Below are positions 14,126-23,500 of a stretch of DNA of 44,744 bases, one piece after another. The stretch is from Candidatus Amesbacteria bacterium GW2011_GWC1_47_15. Its GTDB lineage: Bacteria; Patescibacteriota; Microgenomatia; CAZETR01; Amesbacteraceae. Position 1 is the first letter of the stretch, and each line of letters opens with the position of its first letter. The position numbers and the translations under genes were made by a program. Under the pieces are notes generated by a model. That model searched no databases and had not been told where the DNA came from. It saw nothing but the letters and a program-made list of their open reading frames with translations. The stretch is from the NCBI GenBank assembly GCA_001001375.1, contig LCNU01000001.1, forward strand, positions 1-44,744, read 5' to 3'.

Positions 14126-16015
14126 ATGCTTACTGCTGACCAGATCCGCACCCGTTATTTTGATTTTTATCTAAGTCGAGGTCATAATATTATCCCCTCT
14201 GCCCCCTTGGTGCCCGAAAACGATCCTACAACGCTGTTCACCGGTTCCGGCATGCAGCCCATGGTCTCGTATCTTCTCGGTCAGACTCATCCTTTGGGTA
14301 CTCGTCTGGTAGACTCACAGAAATGTTTTCGCACCCAAGACATCGTAGAGGTTGGGGATAACCGACATGATACGTTTTTTGAAATGCTGGGTAATTGGTC
14401 TTTGGGGGATTACTTCAAGAAAGAACAAATATCATGGCTGTTTAAATTTTTGACAGAACCCAAAGCCGGATTAGGATTGGACCCTTCCCGATTGTACATT
14501 AGTGCCTTTGCCGGTAATTCGGATATTAATATTCCACGCGACGAAGAAACGGTCACATTCTGGCAGGAACAATTTTCCTCCGTGGGAATAGACGCATTGG
14601 CAGTAAAGGATCCGGAAAAAGGCATGCAGAGGGGGCGCATCTTTTATTATGACGATACCAAAAACTGGTGGTCTCGTTCAGGTACTCCTGCGCAAATGCC
14701 TGTTGGAGAACCTGGTGGTCCGGACTCTGAAGTGTTTTTCGATTTCGGGACTCATCATCAACTCCATGAAAATTCTCCGTTCAAAAACCAGCCTTGCCAC
14801 CCCAACTGCGATTGCGGCCGCTTTATCGAACTCGGCAATTCTGTTTTTATGACCTACCTGAAAACTAATACGGGGTTTGTTCCACTGGAAAAGAAAAATA
14901 TCGATTTCGGTGGGGGATTGGAAAGAATAGCCGCTGCTGTTCTCGATACTCCGGATATTTATCGTACAGATTTATATTCACCGATTATTTCCCGACTGGA
15001 GGAAATAACAGGTAAGGCATATTCCCAAGACGAGAAGGCTATGCGGGTTATTGCTGATCATTTAAAGGCCTCTGTATTTCTGATTGTCGACGGTGTCCGA
15101 CCGGGAAATAAGCAACAAGATTACTACCTGCGCCGCTTGCTCCGCCGGGTTGCTGTTAAATCTTACCAACTCAAAGGTCAAATCATTGATCCTTCTGAAT
15201 TTTCAAGTATTACAGATAAAGTCTTGGATATATATAAAAATACTTCATACTTCAATTCCTCTAATAGTCTGCCCCAAGTGAACGATGTTGTACGTGAAGA
15301 AATGATCAAATTTACCCGCTCTCTGGATAAAGGTCTAAAGGAATTTAATAAATACTCTCCAGTTCAATTAGATGCTAAAACTGCCTTCAATCTTTACCAG
15401 ACCCTTGGGTTTCCGGTGGAAATAATAGAAGAACTGTATTTACAGAAGAACGTTAAACTGGATCGGGAGGAGTTTGACCGGATTTTTAAATCCCATCAGG
15501 ACCTTTCCCGCACCGCCTCCGCCGGCATGTTCAAAGGCGGTTTGGCAGACGACTCGCATACAGTCGTCAGATATCACACAGCCACCCATTTATTACATCA
15601 GGCTCTGCGAGATGTATTGGGAAGTCATGTCCAACAGAAGGGGAGCAACATTACGGCTGAAAGACTCAGGTTCGATTTCTCCCACCCGGCCAGACTTACC
15701 CCGGAGGAAACCACGAAAGTTGAATTGATAATGAATCAAAAGATATCCGAAAATCTTACCGTCACCAAAATGGAAATGTCCAAAACACAGGCTCTTTCCC
15801 AAGGAGCTCTGGCCTTCTTTCCGGAAAAGTATCCCGATAATACTTCCGTCTACAAAATAGGGGACTACAGTATGGAACTTTGCGGAGGGCCCCATGTCAA
15901 CTCGACTGGCGAGCTGGGACGTATTAAGATAGTCAAAGAGGAGTCTGCCGGCTCCGGCATTCGGCGTATCTACGCCCGCCTGTCCGATGATAAAAAAATT
16001 CACAATGAACATTGA
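14126..16015 (+). CDS. alaS: Alanyl-tRNA synthetase, form without C-Ala domain
   Basis: AlaRS charges tRNA-Ala and hydrolyses mischarged Ser/Gly-tRNA. The catalytic class II domain is clear: LFTGSGMQPM (motif 1 region), CFRTQD, DTFFEMLGNWSLGDYFK (motif 2) and GGGLERIAA (motif 3). A Cys cluster CHPNCDCG lies near residue 226. The editing domain carries HTATHLLH (near 484) and CGGPHV (near 586), the zinc-binding set. The protein stops at 629 residues, right after the editing domain (about 875 in E. coli). The C-terminal dimerisation/tRNA-elbow-binding C-Ala domain is therefore missing. The final residues (DDKKIHNEH) run into an AT-rich repeat. The first codon is predicted to be the transcript start. 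Confidence 0.95.
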   Translation: MLTADQIRTRYFDFYLSRGHNIIPSAPLVPENDPTTLFTGSGMQPMVSYLLGQTHPLGTRLVDSQKCFRTQDIVEVGDNRHDTFFEMLGNWSLGDYFKKEQISWLFKFLTEPKAGLGLDPSRLYISAFAGNSDINIPRDEETVTFWQEQFSSVGIDALAVKDPEKGMQRGRIFYYDDTKNWWSRSGTPAQMPVGEPGGPDSEVFFDFGTHHQLHENSPFKNQPCHPNCDCGRFIELGNSVFMTYLKTNTGFVPLEKKNIDFGGGLERIAAAVLDTPDIYRTDLYSPIISRLEEITGKAYSQDEKAMRVIADHLKASVFLIVDGVRPGNKQQDYYLRRLLRRVAVKSYQLKGQIIDPSEFSSITDKVLDIYKNTSYFNSSNSLPQVNDVVREEMIKFTRSLDKGLKEFNKYSPVQLDAKTAFNLYQTLGFPVEIIEELYLQKNVKLDREEFDRIFKSHQDLSRTASAGMFKGGLADDSHTVVRYHTATHLLHQALRDVLGSHVQQKGSNITAERLRFDFSHPARLTPEETTKVELIMNQKISENLTVTKMEMSKTQALSQGALAFFPEKYPDNTSVYKIGDYSMELCGGPHVNSTGELGRIKIVKEESAGSGIRRIYARLSDDKKIHNEH

Positions 16016-16040
16016 ATATTAGACATTGGACATTAATTTA
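16008..16040. repeat. Short low-complexity repeat after alaS
   Basis: Reiterated words (AACATTGA, ACATTGG, ACATTAA) cover the alaS stop and the gap to the next ATG. The word AACATTGA also occurs in the nusA-infB repeat at 1537-1544. As there, the repeat contributes the last codons of the upstream gene. Confidence 0.45.
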
Positions 16041-16042
16041 AA

Positions 16043-18199
16043 ATGCCCCTGCCTTTCCTGTCAAAAAAACCAAAACTAGATTCCAGGGAATATCTGTTTG
16101 CTTTGGAGATTGATCACGGCCGGGTAAAAAGTGCCGTTTGGAGTGTTATCAACAACCGGACCCAGGTTTTATCAATAAGTACCCCCGTAAATTGGGATGA
16201 CACTACGGACGATAGCCTGGTCTCAGCCTGCGACCAATCGCTTTCTGATGCCGCTGCCCGTTTGGATGCCGCCGGAAAAATCCAGCCGGAAAAAGTCATT
16301 TTAGGGCTGCCTTCGGATTGGCTTGCCCAGGAAAAAATTGCTCCCGTCAGGCTCAAATCTCTTAAATATCTGTCTCACAAGCTCTCTTTGAAAGCGGTTG
16401 GTTTCGTTGTCACTCCAGAAGCTATGGTTCGTTTCCAGCAGCATACCGAGGGTGTACCTCTGACCGCTATCATGTTGGGTATCTGGACCTCCTTGCTGGA
16501 GATGACGCTTGTCCGGCTGGGAAAAACTGACCGAATTCATCTGATAAAGAGAAGTTCTGCCATTGTCTCTGACGTAGTCGAAGGCCTTTCACGCTACAGT
16601 CATGTGGACATGCTGCCTTCCCGGATCCTGCTTTACGATTCCGGCTTGGACTTGGAGGAAATTCGTCAACAATTATTGGCTCACCCCTGGAAAGCTCCCC
16701 AGACGCGGTTGCCCTTTCTTCACTTTCCAAAAATTGAAATTCTGTCTTCGGATTTTTCCATCCGGGCTATAGCTCTGGCCGGAGGAACAGAAGTGGCTCA
16801 GGCCATTGGTTTAATGTCTCCCGTGCCGGACATTCTTCCTGAAATCGAACCGCAGGAAATTGTTCAGCCGGAAGCCGGCATCGATCTGGGTTTTGTGGCA
16901 GAACAGGATGTAGCCCAATTCTCCCCTCCCCCGGTCATCGAACCGGTCGCGCCGCCGATCTCTCCTGCCCTGAAAAAACTCGCTGTTCGCCGCTTCCCCA
17001 AAATTTCCCTGCGTGCAATTGCTTTTCCTGGACTGCGATTGCCCCGATTTTCGGTAGGGGGTAAGCCGCTTCTTATATTCCTGATTGCCGTGTTATTACT
17101 TGCGGGTTTGTTTGGAGGATATTGGTACCTTCCCTCCTCCACCGTTACTCTTACTGTGGATAAGCGGATTCTCGAGCATCAGTTTGAGCTAGTGGCCGAC
17201 ACTGATGCAGGAGAGGCTGGTGGTGATACCGGTGTTTTCCCCGCGGTTTACTCAGAGACTTCTGTGAGCGATCAGTCGTCTGTTCCCACGACCGGCTCAA
17301 AGCTGGTAGGGGATAAGGCCTCGGGTAGTGTATCGGTGATAAACGGGACTTCTGTCCCCCGGTCCTTTCCTTCTGGTACGGCGATAACTTCCCCGTCAGG
17401 CCTTAAGTTTATGTTTGATTCCGATATCCAAATAGCTTCGGCGTCCGGAACTGCCGATCCTAATTCTTATCAACCCGGTAAGGGCACTGTCAAAGTTACC
17501 GCAGCTCAAATCGGCACTGACAGCAACCTCTCAGCTGGTACTCAATTTAAAATAGGCACCTTTTCCACTCTGGATTTCGTGGCCAAAAACGAGGAAGCCT
17601 TTTCCGGCGGTTCCAGCCGCCAGGCACAAGTTGTATCCAAGGATGATATTTCCAAGCTCCGCCAGTCACTTTCCGCCTCACTCAGGGAGCGGGCGAGAGA
17701 AGATTTGGTCAGCCGTGCATCTGACGACGAAAATGTTATTCCGGAATCAATCTCTCTGGAGACTGAATCGGAAGATTTTAGTCATAAGCTCGATGCAGAA
17801 GCAGCCGAACTGAATCTGAAACTCGAAGTAAAAGCTACCGGCCTGGTCATTTCAAAATCAGAACTCAATTCCCTGGTAGCCGAGCAAATTCAAAGCAGGA
17901 TTCCGGAAGGGTTTACTCAGTTGGGAGATATTTCATATACTTTCGATGTCAAAGAGGCCGGTAAGCAAAAAGTTGCGCTTACCGTCAATGTCTCCGCCCC
18001 TCTCCTGCCCCGCCTGGACAATTCACAAATCATTCGCGATCTTACCGGAAAATCTCCCGGACAGGCCAAAGATTATTTAGCCGGTCTGCCGGGGGTGCTT
18101 CAGGTGGAGTTTACTTTTTCCCCCCGGATGCCTTCCGGGCTTCTCACCCTGCCGCATGTCAGCAGTAAGATTAATTTGGTTGTCACTCCGGCCCCTTAA
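16043..18199 (+). CDS. Actin-like (PilM/FtsA-type) domain fused through a membrane segment to a baseplate-J-like domain
   Basis: The 718-residue protein has three parts. Residues about 15-270 look like an actin-fold ATPase of the PilM/FtsA group: FALEIDHGRVKSAVWS as the first phosphate loop, VILGLPSDW, then AIALAGGTEVAQAIGL as the adenosine motif. The central second phosphate loop is degenerate (AIMLGIWTSLLEMTLV). A Pro-rich, basic stretch precedes one membrane segment (about 342-364, LLIFLIAVLLLAGLFGG). The outer part (about 365-718) resembles the baseplate J/gp47-like domain often annotated in CPR proteins (GSVSVINGTSVPRSFPSGT, then EAFSGGSSRQAQVVSKDD). Function is unknown; the topology suggests an envelope machine coupling a cytoplasmic ATPase-like domain to an external domain. 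A sortase gene follows 20 bases later. Confidence 0.6.
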   Translation: MPLPFLSKKPKLDSREYLFALEIDHGRVKSAVWSVINNRTQVLSISTPVNWDDTTDDSLVSACDQSLSDAAARLDAAGKIQPEKVILGLPSDWLAQEKIAPVRLKSLKYLSHKLSLKAVGFVVTPEAMVRFQQHTEGVPLTAIMLGIWTSLLEMTLVRLGKTDRIHLIKRSSAIVSDVVEGLSRYSHVDMLPSRILLYDSGLDLEEIRQQLLAHPWKAPQTRLPFLHFPKIEILSSDFSIRAIALAGGTEVAQAIGLMSPVPDILPEIEPQEIVQPEAGIDLGFVAEQDVAQFSPPPVIEPVAPPISPALKKLAVRRFPKISLRAIAFPGLRLPRFSVGGKPLLIFLIAVLLLAGLFGGYWYLPSSTVTLTVDKRILEHQFELVADTDAGEAGGDTGVFPAVYSETSVSDQSSVPTTGSKLVGDKASGSVSVINGTSVPRSFPSGTAITSPSGLKFMFDSDIQIASASGTADPNSYQPGKGTVKVTAAQIGTDSNLSAGTQFKIGTFSTLDFVAKNEEAFSGGSSRQAQVVSKDDISKLRQSLSASLRERAREDLVSRASDDENVIPESISLETESEDFSHKLDAEAAELNLKLEVKATGLVISKSELNSLVAEQIQSRIPEGFTQLGDISYTFDVKEAGKQKVALTVNVSAPLLPRLDNSQIIRDLTGKSPGQAKDYLAGLPGVLQVEFTFSPRMPSGLLTLPHVSSKINLVVTPAP

Positions 18200-18219
18200 A
18201 AAGTCCTATTTGTCTTGAG

Positions 18220-18882
18220 ATGAAAAAAATATTTCCCCTTTTTCTGCTCTCTTCTGGAATCCTGCTTCTTTTGAGCGTTGTCCTCCCGATTTCCGCGTCG
18301 TATCTCCTTTTTGCCCTCAACCCGACACCTGAATTGATAGATCCTACCGCCACTTCCGGCCGGCCGGCTGTTTTCGTAGTATCAGCTATCAGCTTTACCA
18401 CAGTTGACTACACGCGGGCGGCAAACTGGTTTCCTTCACTTCCGCAAGCCGCTCCCCCACCCGAAAGTAAAACCCGTTTTTTCAATCTTTCCATTCCTGA
18501 TTTGGAACTGGAAGATGTCCCTGTCGAAATCAACGGCCAGGATTTGACAAAAAATGCTATCCACTACCCCGGTACTTCTGTACCGGGAGAATATGGTAAT
18601 ACAGTTGTTTTCGGACATTCAGCCCTGCCCCAGTTGTATAAGAAGGGTTCGCCCTTGACCATATTCAACCCCTTGCTGAAAATCAAAGTAGGGAATGAAA
18701 TTATAGTTAAATACGACGGGGTCACGTATCGTTATTTTGTCCGTGATACCCGGGAGGTCAAACCCTCTGCGATCCAGGTAATGGAACAGCGCTTCGATCG
18801 TCGTGAAATCACTCTCATTACTTGTACTCCGCTGGGGACCTACTGGCGCCGGTTTGTTGTCCGCGCGGAAATGGTAGACTAG
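18220..18882 (+). CDS. Sortase family transpeptidase
   Basis: Sortases cut a C-terminal sorting signal and join the protein to the cell wall or to another protein. The catalytic triad is visible: His133 in VFGHSA, Cys202 in TLITCTPLG and an Arg in the YWRRF motif (210-211). An N-terminal signal anchor spans about 4-32, and a Pro-rich spacer leads to the beta-barrel. The 220-residue size and the TLxTCTP context resemble class D/E sortases. No obvious LPxTG substrate is seen in this window. It follows the actin-like/baseplate-J-like gene by 20 bases, so the two are probably in one operon, which makes that protein's outer domain a candidate partner (inference). Confidence 0.88.
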   Translation: MKKIFPLFLLSSGILLLLSVVLPISASYLLFALNPTPELIDPTATSGRPAVFVVSAISFTTVDYTRAANWFPSLPQAAPPPESKTRFFNLSIPDLELEDVPVEINGQDLTKNAIHYPGTSVPGEYGNTVVFGHSALPQLYKKGSPLTIFNPLLKIKVGNEIIVKYDGVTYRYFVRDTREVKPSAIQVMEQRFDRREITLITCTPLGTYWRRFVVRAEMVD

Positions 18883-18890
18883 ATTTTTCC

Positions 18891-19271
18891 ATGAACTATC
18901 TCGGCATCGACTATGGCCTGAAAAAAACCGGGCTGGCAATAGCTGATGGTCCCTTGGCCGAACCGCTTGCAATCGTTGATACGGATACCGTCCTCACATA
19001 TCTCACCCATATCATCGAAAAACTCGGAATAGACGAACTGGTCATCGGCCAGCCGGAAGGTGAAATCGCGCCCCAAGTGCGTAAATTTGCGGATGAAAAA
19101 CTTACCGCCCTGCGCCTGCCGGTGCATGTCGTGGACGAAACACTTTCCTCGGCTGATGCCAGGCGGGCACTCCTTCATACCACTCAGTCCAGAAGAAAGG
19201 CCGGGGAACACGCCGTTGCCGCCGCGCTTATACTTCAATCCTGGCTTGACTCGGATAGACGTAAACTGTAA
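18891..19271 (+). CDS. ruvX: RuvX/YqgF-type Holliday junction resolvase-like nuclease
   Basis: YqgF/RuvX is an RNase H-fold nuclease linked to 16S rRNA 5'-end maturation and proposed as a Holliday junction resolvase. The 126-residue protein shows GIDYGLKKTGLAIAD (5-19, first Asp), VIGQPEG (51-57) and DETLSSADAR (82-91). The last motif reads EHAVAAALILQ (106-116), where the family normally has an Asp about where His107 stands. That is a possible change of the third metal ligand. ATG 18891 gives the normal family N-terminus; an in-frame start further upstream lies inside the sortase gene. It lies 8 bases after the sortase gene. Confidence 0.88.
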   Translation: MNYLGIDYGLKKTGLAIADGPLAEPLAIVDTDTVLTYLTHIIEKLGIDELVIGQPEGEIAPQVRKFADEKLTALRLPVHVVDETLSSADARRALLHTTQSRRKAGEHAVAAALILQSWLDSDRRKL

Positions 19272-19274
19272 AGT
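19246..19274 (+). promoter_or_regulatory. Promoter overlapping the ruvX stop
   Basis: TTGACT (19246-19251), a 17-bp spacer and TAAAGT (19269-19274). The predicted leader before the zinc-ribbon ATG at 19293 is about 12 nt. Confidence 0.5.
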
Positions 19275-19292
19275 CTAGCTAACTAAAAAAAT

Positions 19293-19493
19293 ATGTTTAG
19301 AAACGTCATTGCTCCCGTACAAGCCTGGCTGCTTTCCCAGGGGCGTTGCGTCGGCTGTGGGACCGAACTGGAAACCGGTAAAAAAACAAAACACGAGAAA
19401 GGTGAGAAAATTACCTGTTCCAAATGCGGCCGGATATTTATCAAGGAATCTCCATCCGGTAAATACCGCCGGGCCCTCTTTGAAGAAGTGTGA
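19293..19493 (+). CDS. Small zinc-ribbon protein
   Basis: The product has 66 residues with two CxxC knuckles, CVGC (19-22) and CSKC (43-46), separated by a Lys/Glu-rich loop. This is the spacing of a zinc ribbon. The N-terminal part (MFRNVIAPVQAWLLSQG) is an amphipathic helix, and the C-terminus is basic (SGKYRRALFEEV). I cannot name the family. The stop overlaps the mltG GTG by 4 bases (GTGA), so the two are translationally coupled. It may bind nucleic acid or be a metal-stabilised partner, but nothing decides this. Confidence 0.7.
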   Translation: MFRNVIAPVQAWLLSQGRCVGCGTELETGKKTKHEKGEKITCSKCGRIFIKESPSGKYRRALFEEV

Positions 19494-20464
19494 GAAAACT
19501 TCTCCTTTTTGTTCTTATCACGTTAATTTCTGTTCTCGTTATTACCAGCGGGGCTTATTTTTGGTGGCGAGGTGCTCTGCAGCCGGTCTCAGGCCAAAAG
19601 TCTTCCGTCTCATTTGTCATAGCTTCCAATGAATCTGCCTCTTCTGTCACTGACCGTCTGCAGACAAGTGGCCTCATCCGTTCTTCAATGGCATCTAAAA
19701 TATACCTAAAGGCCAGGGGATTGGAGTCCAGTCTTCGCCCCGGCGGATATCTCTTGTCACCTTCCGATTCCGCCTCTGTCATTCTTTCCGCTCTCATTTC
19801 CGGTCCGAAAGATATTTGGGTGACAATCCCCGAAGGATGGCGCCGGGAACAAATCGCCCTTCGCCTGTCTGAGTCCCTTTCTTCCGGCCCGGGAAATTTT
19901 TCTTACGAGGATTTTCTCGAGCGGACGGAACAGTTGGAAGGCCGGCTTTTCCCGGATACTTATCTTATTCCCCTTCATGCTGGGACAACCGATATTATCA
20001 AAATGATGACGGACAATTTTGATCTCAAAACAGGTTTGAAAATGCCGGCCGATATGGATATTTTGATTCTCGCCTCGCTTGTTGAACGGGAGGTGAAAAA
20101 AAATGAAGACCGGCCGGTAATTTCCGGGATTCTGTCAAACCGTTTGAGGGCCGGCTGGCCGCTTCAGGTGGATGCCTCGGTCCAATTTACCTCAGACAAT
20201 ATCCGCTGCAGCCTTTCGCCTCACGATTGTGTCTGGTGGCGCCCTGTAGAGTCTACCCGGCTCCCCTCGTTATTCAATACATATCTCCATCTCGGCTTGC
20301 CGCCCGCGCCGATTGCTAACCCTGGTTTGGCCTCAATTACTGCCGCCCGCAGTCCGGCTGTCACTCCATTCTGGTACTATCTCACCGGAAGTGACGGGCA
20401 AATGTATTATGGAAGGACATTGTCAGAGCACAATTCAAATATTGACAAATACCTTCGCCCCTGA
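19490..20464 (+). CDS. mltG: Endolytic murein transglycosylase MltG
   Basis: MltG is a membrane-anchored lytic transglycosylase that cuts nascent glycan strands. The 324-residue protein has an N-terminal anchor (about 4-26), a LysM-like region (VIASNESASSVTDRLQTSGLI, GYLLS) and the YceG catalytic domain. The latter carries VTIPEGWRREQIA, LEGRLFPDTY, the ASLVERE motif with catalytic Glu199, LQVDASVQF and a late NPGLASITAA motif. The start is GTG at 19490, coupled to the zinc-ribbon gene. The rpoB -35 element lies inside its last codons. Its presence implies a peptidoglycan wall. Confidence 0.93.
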   Translation: MRKLLLFVLITLISVLVITSGAYFWWRGALQPVSGQKSSVSFVIASNESASSVTDRLQTSGLIRSSMASKIYLKARGLESSLRPGGYLLSPSDSASVILSALISGPKDIWVTIPEGWRREQIALRLSESLSSGPGNFSYEDFLERTEQLEGRLFPDTYLIPLHAGTTDIIKMMTDNFDLKTGLKMPADMDILILASLVEREVKKNEDRPVISGILSNRLRAGWPLQVDASVQFTSDNIRCSLSPHDCVWWRPVESTRLPSLFNTYLHLGLPPAPIANPGLASITAARSPAVTPFWYYLTGSDGQMYYGRTLSEHNSNIDKYLRP

Positions 20465-20470
20465 TATAAA
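20442..20470 (+). promoter_or_regulatory. Strong promoter of rpoBC
   Basis: A perfect TTGACA (20442-20447), a 17-bp spacer and TATAAA (20465-20470) preceded by TGA (20462-20464). It combines a consensus -35 and an extended -10, and is the best match to a vegetative promoter in the window. The start is near 20477, giving a leader of about 95 nt. Confidence 0.8.
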
Positions 20471-20487
20471 AAGGATTAGTTCGAGTA

Positions 20488-20541
20488 GGCGGTTTAAATA
20501 AGCCGGCAGTTTTTTGCGCCCACAGCGCCTTTTTGTTTTTT
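20488..20541 (+). promoter_or_regulatory. rpoB leader hairpins with T tracts
   Basis: Hairpin one is CGGTTT (20490-20495), a 4-nt loop and AAGCCG (20500-20505), then GCAG and six T residues. Hairpin two is GCGC (20516-20519), a 5-nt loop and GCGC (20525-20528), then C, five T, G and a longer T run. GGCG at 20488-20491 can also pair with CGCC at 20517-20520 or 20526-20529, so alternative folds exist. This looks like an attenuator in the leader of RNA polymerase genes. The stems are short, so the call is tentative. Confidence 0.45.
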
Positions 20542-20571
20542 CTAGAAATCTCCCGCCCTCACTCTAATCCG

Positions 20572-23500
20572 ATGCCATCGCCCACACGCTTATACTGGGG
20601 TAAAAAATACTCCAACCTTCCCAAACTGCAACTCAACCGGGTTCAACTCGATTCCTGGCAGTGGTTTTTGCAGGTTGGCATACCCGACGCAATTTCAGAA
20701 ATTACTCCCGTCGAAGATTTTACCGGCAAAAATTGGATCCTCGAATTTTCCCGCCACTCGGTGGAAAAGCCCTCTCTCACTCCTCAATACGCCCTGCAAA
20801 AAGGTCTCACTTATGCATCTGCCCTTCGGGTCGCGGCCAAATTGACCAATCGTCAGACTGGTAAAGAGACACAGGGAGAGGTCTTTTTGGGAGATATTCC
20901 CCAAATGACCGATCGCGGTACATTTATTATAAATGGAGTCGAAAGAGCGGTCATTAACCAGATTGTCCGTTCTCCCGGTGTATATTTCGGCGCCGAATTG
21001 GATGCCGCTTCCGGCCGCCTCCTGCACACCGCGGAATTGCGGCCTGTCCGCGGTACGTGGTTGGAATTTGAAATTTCCCGGGGGGATGTCATCTCAGTCC
21101 GCATCGACCGTCGCCGCAAGTTTGTAGTTACCACCCTCCTGCGGGCTGTGGGTTTGGCAGAAAATGACCAGATGCTGCAATTTTTTTCCGAAGCGGATGC
21201 CGACGCCGCGCATCATTATCTTGAGAGCACCTTGGCCAAGGACACCACCCGCACGACTGAAGAAGCCCTGGTGGAGATATACAAAAAAATGCGCCCCGGA
21301 GAACCAATTGTTTTAGAAAATGCCCAAAAGCTGATTTTTGATCTGTTCTTCAACCCCCGCCGCTATGATTTAGGCAAAGTCGGCCGTTATAAATTGAACA
21401 AGCGGCTCGATATGCAGACAGACGCCTCCGTTCTGACACGGGATGATTTAATCTACACCGTCCGCTATCTTATTGGTCTGCAAAACGGCCATGGTCGGAT
21501 AGACGACATCGACCACTTGGGCAACCGCCGTGTCCGGCGTGTGGGAGAACTGGTTACTCAGACTGCTTTTAGAGACGGCCTTTTGCGTCTTGAAAGAGCT
21601 ATCAAGGAAAAGATGAGCCTGGTTTCCACCGAAGATTTGGTTACACCCGGACAATTGGTCAACGCCAGGCCGGTTATCGCTTCAATAAATGAATTTTTCA
21701 GAAGCTCCCAACTGTCACAGATATTGGAACAGACAAATCCTCTGTCGGAAATAGACCACTTGCGCCGGTTAACTGTTATGGGCCGGGGTGGTATCACCAG
21801 GGAACGGGCATCTTTCAGCATCAGGGACGTCAACAGCAGTCAATACGGTCGTATCGACCCCGTTCGGTCTCCGGAAGGAGCCAATATCGGATTGGTTACT
21901 TATCTGTCTTTATATTCCCGCGTCAATGAATACGGTTTCCTGGAAGCGCCTTACCGTAAACTGATCAAGGAAAAATCCGGTGGTAAAACCAGGGTAAAAG
22001 TCAGCGACGAACTGATTTACCTTACCGCGGACGATGAAGAAACGTATCATGTCAGCCATAGCGACATTCACTTGGATGATAAAGGTTATATCGTTGAAAA
22101 CTGGCTCCCGATCCGTTATCAGGGAAATTTTTCCGAAGGACCGGTGGAATCAGTTGATTTGATCGATTCAGTACCTCGCCAGGTAGTGGGCACATCGGCC
22201 TCACTCATTCCCTTCCTGGCCAACGACGCGGCAAACAGGGCCCTGATGGGTGCCAACATGCAGACTCAAGCGGTTCCGCTGCTTAAGGCAGAAAGCCCCG
22301 TTGTTGGTACCGGGATGGAAAAACAGGTGGCAGCTGCTATGGGTTGGTGTGTTTACGCTCGACATTCAGGCACGGTTACTTATGTAGACGGTAAAAAAGT
22401 AGTCATCAAGCTGGATAAAAAGCCGGAGCACGTTGAGCCGGATGAAAATATTACTGTCAAAGGGGATCTCGAAACCTACGCCCTGATTAAGTTCAAACGC
22501 ACATCGCAAAGCTCAAGTTTTAACCAGCAGCCGGTAGTCACACTCGGTCGGAAAGTAGCGGCAGGGGATTTGATTATTGATGGTCCCTCGGCCGAAAATG
22601 GTGAACTAGCTCTCGGGCAAAACTTAGTTATTGCGTACGCTTCCTTCGAAGGACTTGGTTATGAAGACGCCATTGTCATTTCCGACCGTTTGGTTACAGA
22701 CGATCTTCTTACCTCGATCCATATCGAAGAATACGAGGCAGATGTGGTGGATACCAAACTGGGCCCCGAAGAGCTGACCCGCGATATCCCCAATATCGGT
22801 GAAATGTATCTGGCCAATTTAGACTCGGAAGGCATAGTCACTGTGGGGTCTGAGGTGGGTCCTAATGATATCTTGGTAGGAAAGATTGCCCCCAAAGGGG
22901 AGACCGAACTTTCCGCCGAAGAAAGACTGCTGCGTGCGATTTTTGGAGAAAAAGCCCGTGATGTCAGAGATACGTCTCTGCGTATGCCTCACGGAGAACG
23001 GGGAATAGTCGTTGAGATTTCGGTGCTGGATCGGGATGCCGGAGACGAACTGCCGCCTGGTGTAAACAAGCGGGTTACTGTAAAAGTTGCCCAGATCCGC
23101 AAAATCAGCGTAGGAGACAAACTGGCCGGGAGGCATGGAAATAAAGGTGTTATCAGCCGTATTGTACCTGTGGCCGATATGCCTTATCTGCCGGACGGTA
23201 CTCCTATTGATGTCATGATTTCACCCCTGTCTGTCTTGGCGCGTATGAATCTGGGTCAGTTGCTTGAAGCCCGTCTTGGTTGGGCGGAAAAAGTATTGGG
23301 CCGCAAAGTTGCTGTCCCCGTTTTCGAAAAAATTCCGGAAGAACAGATCGCTGCCGAAATGAAATCCGCAGGCTTGCCGGTAAGCGGCAAGATCACTCTC
23401 ACTGATGGCCGCACCGGCCTTCCTTATGAAGAGCCTACCGTGGTTGGTATAGGCTATATTCTCAAGCTGCATCACATGGTGGAGGACAAGACTCACGCCC

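Noticed and set aside
20533-20571. Upstream TTG as the start of rpoB
   Set aside because: It falls in the T tract of the leader hairpin, and the added residues are not conserved.
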